From positions 6,395-70,394 of the forward strand of contig CAJTLF010000012.1 in the NCBI GenBank assembly GCA_910577555.1: DNA of 64,000 bases, written 5' to 3'. The DNA comes from an uncultured Christensenella sp. Lineage in GTDB: Bacteria; Bacillota; Clostridia; Christensenellales; Borkfalkiaceae. Positions 50,648-58,478 of the stretch are shown piece by piece; positions within the stretch are counted from its first letter, which is position 1, and every line of letters begins with the position of its first letter. The notes beneath the pieces are model-generated. The model was given only the letters and a program-made list of their open reading frames with translations, did not search any database and was not told where the DNA came from. The position numbers were made by a program, and so were the translations under genes.

Positions 50648-51064
50648 CCGTATAACATAAAACAGCTATTCGGGGAACTGTCGGGGAATATTCGTTAATC
50701 GTTCGATTACCCGCCCATTTCAACCGACAAACGCCATAAATCGGACGATTAAAGCGGGTAATGTAAGCATATCGGGAATTATTGTAACAATTATGACGAT
50801 TATTGCAGCAATAAAGCCTATTTTTGCGGAATTAAAGCCGTTATTGCCTGATTTATTGGCTATTTTCTCGGAAAACTCTTTAACGTTTACGGAAGCGGCT
50901 ATAACCGCCTCCGTATAATACCCTTAACCGCTTCCGTATCGTTAGTTAATACTGTTTACCAACCAACGATAAGCAAGAAAGCCGTTAAAACGGCAATTAC
51001 AAGGCTTTACGGGGCTATTATGTATAGCTTACTACACTTACAAGAGAAAGAATAAAGGTAAAAT
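50648..51064. other. Non-coding stretch downstream of the iterons
   Basis: Contains CGGGGAACTGTCGGGGAATA direct repeats (GTCGGGGAA-like) and an inverted repeat ACGGAAGCGG (about 50889-50898) against CCGCTTCCGT (about 50931-50940). A 41-codon frame from ATG 50793 to 50918 encodes a hydrophobic peptide (MTIIAAIKPIFAEL...) but has no ribosome site. An origin or leader role is possible; no gene is called. Confidence 0.45.
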
Positions 51065-53023
51065 ATGCAATATCGAGTATATAATAGAAAGTCATTAAAA
51101 TTCATTGACGGCGGCGCAGTTGCAAGTTATGATATTAACGATGACTATATAGTAAACAACAATTCAATTATAAAAGTAGTTCCGCATAAATCGGCAGTTG
51201 ATATTATAAGGGAAACACACACGGAAACGCCGCAGAACAAAGACAGCAGAGCCAACAAATATTATAAAACGGTTTTCTATTCGATTATCGGAGTAAAAAC
51301 AGTTAAACAAGTTAAAGTCATAGATACCATAAACGGAACTTGCACCGTTGCAGCAGGCGGAGGCGGCTACTCTATTACATTTATAAGCGATTCTCCAACG
51401 GCTGTTACTGTTAGTGTTTATGTTGAATATGAGCTTAAAAGCAGTTTAACAAAAGTTTCTGCCGGCGATATTGTTGCGCTTATACAAGACAGCGGCGCAT
51501 ATCATAAAGGCGTTATAACTGCGGTTGACGACACGGCAAACACGATTTCTTATAGGGGCGATAAAGAACTATTTAACGACAACATGATAAACCCCGCACT
51601 TTTCAAATTGAAAGAGCTTGAAAACGAGGGCGTAAACGTTGCTTTAAGATTCGGTGTAGAGATAGTTATAGCAGTTTTGGCGGCGGCGTTTAAAGCCCCC
51701 GAAGATATGTACAAAATGGACGGTGAGAAAATAGACAAACGGAAAAAACTACCCATAACCTTTGTTGCAGACGGTGACGTTTTGGACGAAAACGGCGAGC
51801 CTAAAATGCTTTGGACTTGGAGCAATGACAGTATAAACGTTGTTGATTGGCTTACGGAACTTTTTGAAAAGTACAATCTTTCTTTAAATTGGAATATTAA
51901 CTTTGATATAAGCAACGATTTAACCGTAGAAGAAAAAGACGACGAATACAACCCCAACGCAAGACACCCGCGCTACGTTGTAACGCTTTCCGCAATCGTT
52001 AAAAGTGGTGGAATAGTAAAAGATAACGTGGATATGCAAACAATAACCTATACGGTTAAAGAAATTCCCGACGCGACTGTTTGTTATGTTATAGACAGCG
52101 ACACGAAAGAATTATTACAAATTTCTTCGGGCGTAAATTTGTTAAACCCCTATACGGTAACAGAAAACAAAGAAATAGTAGTTTTACAGCAGAAAAACGA
52201 AAAAGGCGAAGTTGTCCGCACTTATGCGCGAGAACAAGAAAGCGAAGATACAAATTTAAGTAGTTATATTTCGTTTAATTGGAAAACGGCTTATACTTTT
52301 AGTGAAAAGTCTTGCGATACAAAAAAGCGATTTGTTACAGCTTATGACAAAAATAAAAAGTTTGTCGGTTGGTTTGATTGTGAATCTAAAACGGCGGTTA
52401 CGGGGGCTATTGCGAGTTTTACATTTAATATAAATTCGTTCAACCATATTGTAAACGATGACGACGAGCGAACAGACGAAGAAATAGCGGAGGCGGTTAA
52501 ATTTGTACGCATAAGCTACTTTAACGGCGCAACCGAAGTTCAATTTGAAAAAGGCGATAAACGCACGGAATACGATCCGTTTAATAAAGATGCAGTCTTT
52601 TATTTGTACGATAAAAACGGCGAGTATTCCATAAGTACAAAAATAGACGACAAAGCAAAAGAGCGTGTATTACCCGTTAAAACAGTAGTTGCAGCGTACA
52701 ATTTAAGCCGCGAGGGAACGGACGATACAACGCCCGAAGATACGGCAAAAGACAAGCTTATACCGTCGCAATTCAATCAAGCAATAGAAATTCGTATAAG
52801 CTCTGACAGTAAAATGTTTGACTTCCAAAACGCGAAGTTTGGCGATCAGTACCAAATTATTAACGAGCAAGGAAGCGTAAACAGCGTTTATACGGGGCGC
52901 AGATGTACGAACGATAATAAATGGGTTACGCTTTATTTCGGACTTGGTAAACAAAACTATACCGATTTAATACAGTTGAAATTGCGAAAACAAAAATATA
53001 CAACGCTTTATAATCAAAATTAA
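51065..53023 (+). CDS. Large beta-rich protein resembling phage tail/baseplate components
   Basis: A 652-aa protein without signal peptide. The N-terminus (QYRVYNRKSLKFIDGGAVAS and DYIVNNNSIIKVV) and the block GDIVALIQDSGAYHKGVITAV then DKELFNDNMINPALF resemble the beta-barrel start of tail or baseplate proteins in Firmicutes phages. The rest is acidic and beta-rich with no recognised enzyme motif. No capsid, portal, terminase or tape-measure gene accompanies it, so it is an orphan. It might alter a helper phage tail, or act as a secreted binding protein. Followed 40 nt later by a 106-aa gene. Function not assigned. Confidence 0.6.
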   Translation: MQYRVYNRKSLKFIDGGAVASYDINDDYIVNNNSIIKVVPHKSAVDIIRETHTETPQNKDSRANKYYKTVFYSIIGVKTVKQVKVIDTINGTCTVAAGGGGYSITFISDSPTAVTVSVYVEYELKSSLTKVSAGDIVALIQDSGAYHKGVITAVDDTANTISYRGDKELFNDNMINPALFKLKELENEGVNVALRFGVEIVIAVLAAAFKAPEDMYKMDGEKIDKRKKLPITFVADGDVLDENGEPKMLWTWSNDSINVVDWLTELFEKYNLSLNWNINFDISNDLTVEEKDDEYNPNARHPRYVVTLSAIVKSGGIVKDNVDMQTITYTVKEIPDATVCYVIDSDTKELLQISSGVNLLNPYTVTENKEIVVLQQKNEKGEVVRTYAREQESEDTNLSSYISFNWKTAYTFSEKSCDTKKRFVTAYDKNKKFVGWFDCESKTAVTGAIASFTFNINSFNHIVNDDDERTDEEIAEAVKFVRISYFNGATEVQFEKGDKRTEYDPFNKDAVFYLYDKNGEYSISTKIDDKAKERVLPVKTVVAAYNLSREGTDDTTPEDTAKDKLIPSQFNQAIEIRISSDSKMFDFQNAKFGDQYQIINEQGSVNSVYTGRRCTNDNKWVTLYFGLGKQNYTDLIQLKLRKQKYTTLYNQN

Positions 53024-53063
53024 CGCTTGTACGGAAGCGGAAAAACATAAAGGAGTTTTTATT

Positions 53064-53384
53064 ATGCAACATACTTTCACTTGTGAACTTACTGAACTTG
53101 AACAAATAGGCGGCAATTTTGAAGCGCAAAACGCTAATGGCTATATCAAACTAAATCAACATTTCATTATTGCCGGAACGGGCAGAGAGAGCGACAAATA
53201 TAATATCGGTGTTCAGATAGCCGCATACTGTAACGGCAAACATCATATTACGGAAACAAAGAACTATCAGGCGGCGGGGAACGAAACAATTAAAGATAAT
53301 ATTTGTTTTGACGTGCTTTTATCAAATGCGAAAAATTACACTTTTAATATAGTGTTTTTTGATTATGAGATTTTGAATACTTGA
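53064..53384 (+). CDS. Hypothetical protein (106 aa) paired with the tail-like protein
   Basis: Begins MQHTFTCELTELEQIGGNFE, with FIIAGTGRESDKYNIGVQIA in the middle and ends FDYEILNT. Predicted all-beta and soluble, without signal peptide. AAAGGAG precedes the ATG. It is likely co-transcribed with the 652-aa gene and may be its partner. No family recognised. Confidence 0.6.
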   Translation: MQHTFTCELTELEQIGGNFEAQNANGYIKLNQHFIIAGTGRESDKYNIGVQIAAYCNGKHHITETKNYQAAGNETIKDNICFDVLLSNAKNYTFNIVFFDYEILNT

Positions 53385-53409
53385 CAATATTTGTCATATT
53401 TAATATAAT
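53381..53409 (+). promoter_or_regulatory. Strong sigma-A promoter
   Basis: TTGACA (53381-53386), 17 bp, TATAAT (53404-53409), followed by GGGAGGT and an ATG at 53438. That ATG opens a 36-codon frame to 53548 which overlaps the 65-aa frame below; the short frame could be a leader peptide. Confidence 0.75.
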
Positions 53410-53501
53410 ATGCTTACCGTTGGGAGGTAAAAGCGTTATGAATAACGGTTGCACTTTAAGCAGCGCATTTTTTTCTAAAAGACGAGGCAATATTAAAGAG
53501 C

Positions 53502-53699
53502 ATGACAGAGAACGCAAGCCGCCTTATGAAGTCCATGCGAAACCATAAGACAGAGCGCACAGACATTGAAAGGTTAGCCGCCGCGCTTAACTATGACGCG
53601 CCGCAGCTTGAAACAGATATTGAAGATGTTATTGCGCTTGCCGCCTATGGCAGATACGCAGTTAATAAGAGATTGCAAAAGCAAACAACCAATGCGTGA
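53502..53699 (+). CDS. Small hypothetical protein (65 aa)
   Basis: Begins MTENASRLMKSMRNHKTERT, continues DIERLAAALNYDAPQLETDI. It resembles the helical N-terminal part of small regulators. It overlaps in another frame a 36-codon frame starting at 53438 that has the better ribosome site, so initiation may be coupled. Expressed from the promoter at 53381-53409 if real. Confidence 0.5.
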   Translation: MTENASRLMKSMRNHKTERTDIERLAAALNYDAPQLETDIEDVIALAAYGRYAVNKRLQKQTTNA

Positions 53700-53718
53700 G
53701 TGTTCATTATTCCCCCGT

Positions 53719-53922
53719 TAATTAGCCGCAGGCGGTACGGTACAGCCTCCGTAAAGCCGTGTTGTGCCGTCTGTTGGCTGATTATTGCAAGGGTATATAA
53801 ATAGCCTTAAACTGTCGGAAGCGGCTATTATAGCCAACTATGATATGCTTTACAAAAGAAGTACGGGAAAGTACAAACGAAGTACAAAAGATAAGATTAA
53901 AGGACGGGGCAAACCGTCCTTT
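53719..53922 (+). ncRNA. Candidate structured non-coding RNA ending in a terminator
   Basis: TAATTAGCC (53719-53727) pairs with GGCTGATTA (53776-53784), one G-U. It encloses two smaller hairpins (AGGC...GCCT and a CCGT-flanked loop), like a three-way junction. About 115 nt later AAAGGACGG (53899-53907) pairs with CCGTCCTTT (53914-53922), followed by TTTTCTTTG. No credible coding frame covers 53700-53898. Expression would be from the promoter at 53381 or an unseen one. Confidence 0.4.
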
Positions 53923-54353
53923 TTCTTTGTCTTAACCAACAATGCAAGCGCACGCATTTTACGCTATGCAGACAGCGTTTTTATAATGGGCGGCGGCTCT
54001 TAATCTGGGCATACAAGCAAGCGTTTTAAGGGCTATTCTACGAGCCGTATTTATAGAGCTGACGAGAGATTAAAAGGCGATATAACGCCCCCTCTTGAAA
54101 AAGTTTTGAACCCTTAACGTGGTGAACGCGAGCCCACTCTTGCATACAAAAACACCGTGTTTTGAAAAATTTTCCAAAATCAAATGAAAATTACCAAATA
54201 ATCAAATAGCTATTCCTTATTATAGAAGAAACGGTTAAAAACGCATAAAATTTATTTGATTTATAGCACACAAAATCAAATGCACAATAATAATAGCCGC
54301 TTCCGAACGGCAGAAAAAAAGCATAGCCCGTAAAAGGTTATGCTTTCTTTGTT
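53923..54353. other. Non-coding stretch between transcription units of element A
   Basis: Several ATCAAAT words (about 54180, 54200, 54272) and one inverted copy (about 54258) form an AT-rich cluster. 54328-54351 is a hairpin (AAAGCATA...TATGCTTT) with a T-run on the minus strand, terminating the lipoprotein gene. No gene seen. Confidence 0.5.
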
Positions 54354-54839
54354 TTAATCAGAAATTATAATAAATGTATGCGGCGTTTCAGTATCTGAAA
54401 TAAGCGCGCTTTCGCTTTTGATTTTAAAACGCTGGGTTGCAGGAATCGGCGTTAATTTGTCGTTATAGCTGTATTGGGTAATATACAAATAATTGTCGCT
54501 TAAAATTACATAAGTTCCGTAACCGTTTATTGTCGTTTCGATTCGGTTGCGTTCTCTGTCTTTTTCTTGCTCTACGGTGTTTTCGATTAACTTATATGTA
54601 CCGTCCTTATAGAAGATATAGGACGTCGAATAGGTTGTAACGATTGTTGCTGTTCGCTGAGGTTCGGTTTCAGTACTTATAATTATAGTTTTATGTTCGT
54701 CTTGATAAGTGTAATTATATTCCGATCCGTGTTGTATGGCTTGTTTATCGTCGTCCGTTCCGCTTCCGCACCCGACAAACGCGATACAAATGCTTATAGC
54801 AATTAACGCAGTAAAGAGGGTTGCTAAAAGTTTCTTCAT
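54354..54839 (-). CDS. Small lipoprotein of element A
   Basis: 161 aa from ATG 54839. The signal peptide MKKLLATLFTALIAISICIA ends in lipobox VGC. The mature part is beta-strand rich with alternating Thr/Tyr (YNYTYQDEHKTIIIS, TSYIFYKDGTYKLIEN). A G-rich ribosome site lies 7 nt upstream. It follows the small DNA-binding gene by about 18 nt, so they form one unit. Such cargo lipoproteins on integrated elements can act in exclusion or surface change; that is only a possibility. Confidence 0.75.
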   Translation of the reverse strand: MKKLLATLFTALIAISICIAFVGCGSGTDDDKQAIQHGSEYNYTYQDEHKTIIISTETEPQRTATIVTTYSTSYIFYKDGTYKLIENTVEQEKDRERNRIETTINGYGTYVILSDNYLYITQYSYNDKLTPIPATQRFKIKSESALISDTETPHTFIIISD

Positions 54840-54856
54840 AAATGCGCCCCCCACAA

Positions 54857-55105
54857 TTACAACGGCTTTAAGCTGTCCGTTTCTCTGTCATATTCTCTTG
54901 TCAGGTCGTCGCCTTGCTCTATGCGGGCGGCGGCTCTTTTAAGTGCTTCGGCGTTACTTATGCCGGCAGTCTTAAAAACGGTTTTAATTCTTTCCGCCTC
55001 CGCAGGGCTGACGGTTGCGCCAATAGTCGTTTGGGTTTTAGCCGTTCCGCCTTTTTTTTCTCTGTACTTTTGTTGCGCCTTTCTCTGCGCTTCGGTCAAT
55101 GCCAT
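54857..55105 (-). CDS. Small DNA-binding regulator, probably ribbon-helix-helix type
   Basis: 82 aa from ATG 55105, with AAAGGAGG upstream. The basic N-terminus (MALTEAQRKAQQKYREKKGG) is followed by TTIGATVSPAEAERIKTVFK, a beta strand plus helix as in RHH/plasmid copy-control proteins, then SNAEALKRAAARIEQG. Five operator-like repeats lie directly upstream, between this gene and a divergent gene, the classical place for autoregulation. An antitoxin role is possible, but no toxin gene is adjacent. Confidence 0.7.
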   Translation of the reverse strand: MALTEAQRKAQQKYREKKGGTAKTQTTIGATVSPAEAERIKTVFKTAGISNAEALKRAAARIEQGDDLTREYDRETDSLKPL

Positions 55106-55136
55106 AAAAAGCCTCCTTTCCATTATCCGTATTTAT

Positions 55137-55295
55137 TATATCAAAAGTGATATATAAAGTCAAGCGCGTTGCAGCATATATTCATTATTGATATATTATA
55201 ACAAATATATATTCATTTATGATATAAATTAACAAAATAAAAAATATTCATTAGTGATATAAAAATACTTGCTATTTATATTCATTAGTGATATA
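55137..55295. repeat. Array of five operator-like imperfect palindromes
   Basis: Consensus ATATTCATTAGTGATATA. Copies at 55137-55156 (divergent), 55176-55196, 55207-55226, 55244-55261 and 55278-55295; the last two are identical over 18 bp. Start-to-start spacing is about 31-40 bp. They lie between the divergent 55105 (minus) and 55473 (plus) genes. Confidence 0.8.
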
Positions 55296-55472
55296 CTATT
55301 ATTACAAAGGTTGATTAAGGAGGCAACCAAAAAGAAAGGGCTAACCGCAACAGCCGACCAAAGCAAACGCGGAAAGCCCAACCAACAGGAACGAGCGGAC
55401 AAGCCGCCGCCTATCGCTCCTATGATACCACAAAGGGCGGTAAAAATCAATTATTTTATAGGAGTAGAAAAA
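55296..55472 (+). promoter_or_regulatory. Long leader before the 153-aa gene
   Basis: The frame is open across this stretch (TTG at 55311 with AAGGAGG after it), but composition differs from the downstream protein. TAGGAG before ATG 55473 supports the later start. It may be an untranslated leader or an alternative N-terminal extension. Confidence 0.4.
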
Positions 55473-55934
55473 ATGACACTTCAAGAGCTTTTAGCAAAGG
55501 ACATCACAAACGGCAGAATTTTCGCTATCGAAGCGAGAACGGAAAAGAAAGGGTTAAAAGGTATTCGCTTTGTAAAGCATACCACCCTTACGGCACAATG
55601 GGGCGTTAATTATTCGCACGTTGCAGCAGTCAAAGAAACGGTTGAAGCCAACGGCGGCGCAAAGCCTAATTGGTTTGAGCATACGGAGTTTGACAGCATA
55701 GTACGCAGTAAGAAAAACCCCGAAAAGCTGTACTTGCAAGTAATGAACCCTCGCGGCTTTCATACCGAGTACGCATTAGAGGACGGAACGCCCGTTACAA
55801 AGGCTGATTTAATCGCTATGGGGGCAATTAAGGCAGACGAAGCAGAAAAGCCCGTAACGCTTGTTTATGCACTTGAAAGCATTATAGCCGTTACATATAA
55901 AGAAAACAGAATTAAGGAGGTTTTAGCGGCGTAA
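55473..55934 (+). CDS. Hypothetical protein (153 aa), possible DNA-binding protein
   Basis: Begins MTLQELLAKDITNGRIFAIE, then WGVNYSHVAAVKETVEANGG, EHTEFDSIVRSKKNPEKLYL and QVMNPRGFHTEYALEDGT. Mixed alpha/beta, soluble, mildly basic. The FxSIVRxxKNPxKLYLxVxNP segment looks conserved in style, and I suspect an ssDNA- or replication-associated protein, but I cannot name the family. It is the first gene of a rightward run toward the integrase-fragment gene and is likely controlled by the upstream operator array. Confidence 0.6.
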   Translation: MTLQELLAKDITNGRIFAIEARTEKKGLKGIRFVKHTTLTAQWGVNYSHVAAVKETVEANGGAKPNWFEHTEFDSIVRSKKNPEKLYLQVMNPRGFHTEYALEDGTPVTKADLIAMGAIKADEAEKPVTLVYALESIIAVTYKENRIKEVLAA

Positions 55935-56000
55935 ATAGCCGCGTCCGTACAAGGCGGCGGAACACATACCCGCCGCCCGAACTACGAACAAAATAAAGCC

Positions 56001-56165
56001 ATGATAAATAGAAACGATTTGCAAAAACGCATTATAAAAGCCCTTGCAAATGCCCCTATAACGGCAATACAACGCCTTATAGACGAAACGGACAGCAAGG
56101 ACGAAAAAGAACACATAAAGCGCGTTGCAAGCGCGTTAAACGTAAATTTAGGGGGTGTTAAATAA
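56001..56165 (+). CDS. Small hypothetical protein (54 aa)
   Basis: MINRNDLQKRIIKALANAPI, then TAIQRLIDETDSKDEKEHIK. Helical and charged. Its TAA shares one base with the following ATG (TAATG), which argues for real translation coupling. No family recognised. Confidence 0.6.
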   Translation: MINRNDLQKRIIKALANAPITAIQRLIDETDSKDEKEHIKRVASALNVNLGGVK

Positions 56166-56725
56166 TGGAAGCAACAGCAACTACGGAAGCGGTTATAGCG
56201 AAAATGGACGAGCTTAAAGAACTTTTGGACGGTGCCGCCTCCGGCAATGACGAACAGCAGGACAAGGCAAATAAGGTTTTACAGCTTACGGAAGCGGAAA
56301 TTTCAAAATTGCCCGAATCAGTAAAAAAGGTATTTACAATTAAGGGTGTACCCGTTGAATCGTCGGAAATAATGCAGAAAATACAAGATTTACAAGGCAA
56401 AATAAACAACGGCGAATTTACGCCCGTTTGGTGTTCGCCTAATAGGTTTTATAGGCTTTCCCGAGCCGCCGCCCGCCGTCTGCCGAAAGTGTTTAAGGAC
56501 GAATTGAAAATAAACGGCGATTACCAAAACCACCGTTATATTGTCCACTTACATAAAGCAACGCTTGACAACGGAACAGCGGAATACAGAATTTATATAA
56601 AAAGCCGCCGCCTTAACATGGATGGCAAAAAAGAAGAAATCGGCGGAAGCGGCGCAACTCTACCCGAAGCGGAAAAGGCTTTTATAAAGGCTTTGCAAGC
56701 CGTAAAAATACCGCCGCAGGAATAA
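56165..56725 (+). CDS. Stand-alone protein resembling the arm-binding region of a tyrosine integrase
   Basis: A 186-aa protein without catalytic residues. LTEAEISKLPESVKKVFTIK parallels FDAKEISKMPKSFRHTFIAE in the integrase encoded at 57112-58320. A second, longer stretch (ARRLPKVFKDELKINGDYQN to LPEAEKAFIKALQAVK) parallels the rest of that N-terminal domain (ISVSANDLIKLKDRFIEALHAAE). So two arm-type modules may be present and no recombinase domain. It could compete for integrase arm sites, act as a directionality factor, or be a truncated integrase. Coupled to genes on both sides. Confidence 0.6.
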   Translation: MEATATTEAVIAKMDELKELLDGAASGNDEQQDKANKVLQLTEAEISKLPESVKKVFTIKGVPVESSEIMQKIQDLQGKINNGEFTPVWCSPNRFYRLSRAAARRLPKVFKDELKINGDYQNHRYIVHLHKATLDNGTAEYRIYIKSRRLNMDGKKEEIGGSGATLPEAEKAFIKALQAVKIPPQE

Positions 56726-56744
56726 ACACACGGAGGCGGCGGAA

Positions 56745-56861
56745 ATGAGCGCAGACGAATTATACAAGGCTCTAAAAGCCATTAAGCAAGCGGAAGCGGC
56801 TAAACGGGAAGAATTGATAGCCGAGCTTGTAAAACGCTTGACGGAATACCCGAAGAATTAA
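56745..56861 (+). CDS. Micro-protein (38 aa) after the integrase-like fragment
   Basis: MSADELYKALKAIKQAEAAK, then REELIAELVKRLTEYPKN: an amphipathic helix pair with a strong CGGAGGCGG ribosome site. It loosely resembles the N-terminal helical leader of the neighbouring integrase (MNKGKLLELAGQLM...). Followed by a terminator. Function unknown. Confidence 0.55.
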   Translation: MSADELYKALKAIKQAEAAKREELIAELVKRLTEYPKN

Positions 56862-56871
56862 AACACATAGC

Positions 56872-56899
56872 AAAAGGCGGTAGTTTTCTACCGCCTTTT
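56872..56899 (+). terminator. Terminator closing element A's last operon
   Basis: AAAAGGCGGTAG with CTACCGCCTTTT, TTTT loop. Confidence 0.9.
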
Positions 56900-56972
56900 T
56901 ACTTGCGATTAGAAAGCGAACGTAACGGCAAAGCCGCCTACAAAGTAGTAAAAAGTTCGTCTAATCTTGTTA

Positions 56973-56997
56973 TGGTGCAGCTTCAGGGACTCGAACC
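56973..56997 (-). repeat. tRNA 3'-end copy: attachment half-site of element B
   Basis: On the minus strand this reads GGTTCGAGTCCCTGAAGC followed by TGCACCA: T-loop, T-stem 3' strand, acceptor strand and CCA. The bases 5' of it (toward 57000) do not complete the T-stem and no tRNA body follows. It is therefore a duplicated 3' end, as left by integration into a tRNA gene. The intact tRNA is expected beyond the right edge. Confidence 0.75.
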
Positions 56998-57087
56998 GAC
57001 CGAAATCCATAAAAGCGGGCTAAAATGATACGATTTGCGTATAAATAGCGGGATTTTTGCCGTTTTTACAGTTGCCGTATTTGCCTA

Positions 57088-57110
57088 TTGGGGGCAAATT
57101 TGGGGGCAAA
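57088..57110. repeat. Tandem 11-12 bp repeat beside the integrase end
   Basis: TTGGGGGCAAA then TTTGGGGGCAAA, between the tRNA-end copy and the integrase stop. Plausible arm-type integrase sites. Confidence 0.55.
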
Positions 57111-57111
57111 C

Positions 57112-58320
57112 TCAATAAACGAGCTTTTTACTTTCTTTTAAAAGAAAGTCGTTAGATAAATCCGTATACGTATCGCCTAAAGTTCCGAGTGAATGCCCGA
57201 CGAACTCCATACGCGCAACTTCGGATACTCCGCATTCTTGGCAGCGGGTATAAAACGTAGTTCTTAAATCGTAAAGTTTATGGTTTGGCAGGATTTCACG
57301 CAATTTATCGCGCATATATTCAATACGCGGGAAGTGCAGTTCTTTAACGCCTTTTAAAAAGGGTTCTAACATAGGTGAAATCGGAATGCGTTTATATTCG
57401 GTCGCTTTCGTTTTGCGCTTACTGTTTACCGCAATGATAAAGTCTTTTTCGATTTTAGCCGTATAATACTCGTTGGGACGCATACCCGTATAGAGTGCGA
57501 CGGCGAAAAGCAATTGATATCGAGTGCCGGCGGTTTTGTTTAATAGTAAGCGTTCTTCGTCTACGGTCAACGCTTTGCCGTGTTGCCTTTGATGGCGTTC
57601 TTTAACTACTATTGCAAGCGGATTCTGATTAATAATTCCGTGCGCCATAGCCATTTTAAAAATAACGTTTAAAAGCGAGTAAACTTCGTCCGCAGTGCGG
57701 GTTTGTCCTTTTTCAACGTATCCGTCGATTAATTTTTGACATTTTGCGGGCAAAATGCTTTTTAACGGAATAGAGCCGAAAAACGGTTTTAAGTGGTTGT
57801 TGTAGCGATAAGTATCGTTTTCGTAAGTAAGCGGTTTAACCTTACGCTTACGAAAGTTTTCAAAATAATACGTTGCGAACTCGTGGAACGTGGTTGGTAC
57901 CTTCGGCAACTTAGCTCCGCTTTCCGCGGCGTGCAACGCTTCAATAAACCGGTCTTTTAATTTTATAAGGTCGTTAGCCGAAACCGAAATATTAAAACCG
58001 TGGCGGCGGTAGCGCGCTTCGTAACTGCATGAAACTTTCCCGCGGATTCGCTTACGGTAGCAAATAACTTTGCCTTCGGCTATAAAAGTGTGTCTGAATG
58101 ATTTTGGCATTTTTGAAATCTCCTTGGCGTCGAATTTCAAAAAACCGCGTAAATCGTTATCGTTGGGCGGCGGCGCGGAAACCGCGCCGCCGCGTTCTTT
58201 TTCCGTTTGCCGCAGTTCGGCGGCAAGCTGTTCAGAAATCTTTTCAATTTCTTCGTCTTGGTGCGTTACGCCAGCGAGCATTAGCTGCCCGGCAAGCTCT
58301 AACAATTTTCCTTTGTTCAT
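57112..58320 (-). CDS. Tyrosine-family site-specific integrase
   Basis: A 402-aa phage-type integrase. N-terminal arm-binding region (about 55-140), SAM-like core-binding domain (TTFHEFATYYFENFRKRKVK, about 145-235) and catalytic domain. Catalytic Arg is in ALYTGMRPNEYY; box II reads HKLYDLRTTFYTRC, with Tyr at the usual His position; then FVGHSLGTLGDTYTDLS with the nucleophile Tyr. The 3' end faces a tRNA 3'-end copy 115 bp away. This identifies it as the integrase of element B extending rightward. Confidence 0.95.
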   Translation of the reverse strand: MNKGKLLELAGQLMLAGVTHQDEEIEKISEQLAAELRQTEKERGGAVSAPPPNDNDLRGFLKFDAKEISKMPKSFRHTFIAEGKVICYRKRIRGKVSCSYEARYRRHGFNISVSANDLIKLKDRFIEALHAAESGAKLPKVPTTFHEFATYYFENFRKRKVKPLTYENDTYRYNNHLKPFFGSIPLKSILPAKCQKLIDGYVEKGQTRTADEVYSLLNVIFKMAMAHGIINQNPLAIVVKERHQRQHGKALTVDEERLLLNKTAGTRYQLLFAVALYTGMRPNEYYTAKIEKDFIIAVNSKRKTKATEYKRIPISPMLEPFLKGVKELHFPRIEYMRDKLREILPNHKLYDLRTTFYTRCQECGVSEVARMEFVGHSLGTLGDTYTDLSNDFLLKESKKLVY

Positions 58321-58478
58321 TATCTGAACCTCTCAATAAGTATTCACCTGTCAAGGTGTAGCAATAAATATATACCTATCGAAAGCTGGAAATCGTTTCC
58401 TTTTTTGGTGCTGGAAAAATTTTCCAATTATTTTTTATCTTGATTACTGGTAAACCCGCTTGTCGTTCGGCAGGCGGG

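Noticed and set aside
53785..54003. A 72-codon frame
   Set aside because: It starts at a TTG with no ribosome site and runs across an intrinsic terminator hairpin (53899-53922).
50889..56800. Recurrent CGGAAGCGG words across element A as a functional motif
   Set aside because: Many copies are in coding DNA as Thr-Glu-Ala codons; too short and irregular to separate from chance without counting statistics.
56968..57003. Complete tRNA gene
   Set aside because: Only the T-loop to CCA portion is present; the T-stem 5' side mismatches and there is no anticodon arm.
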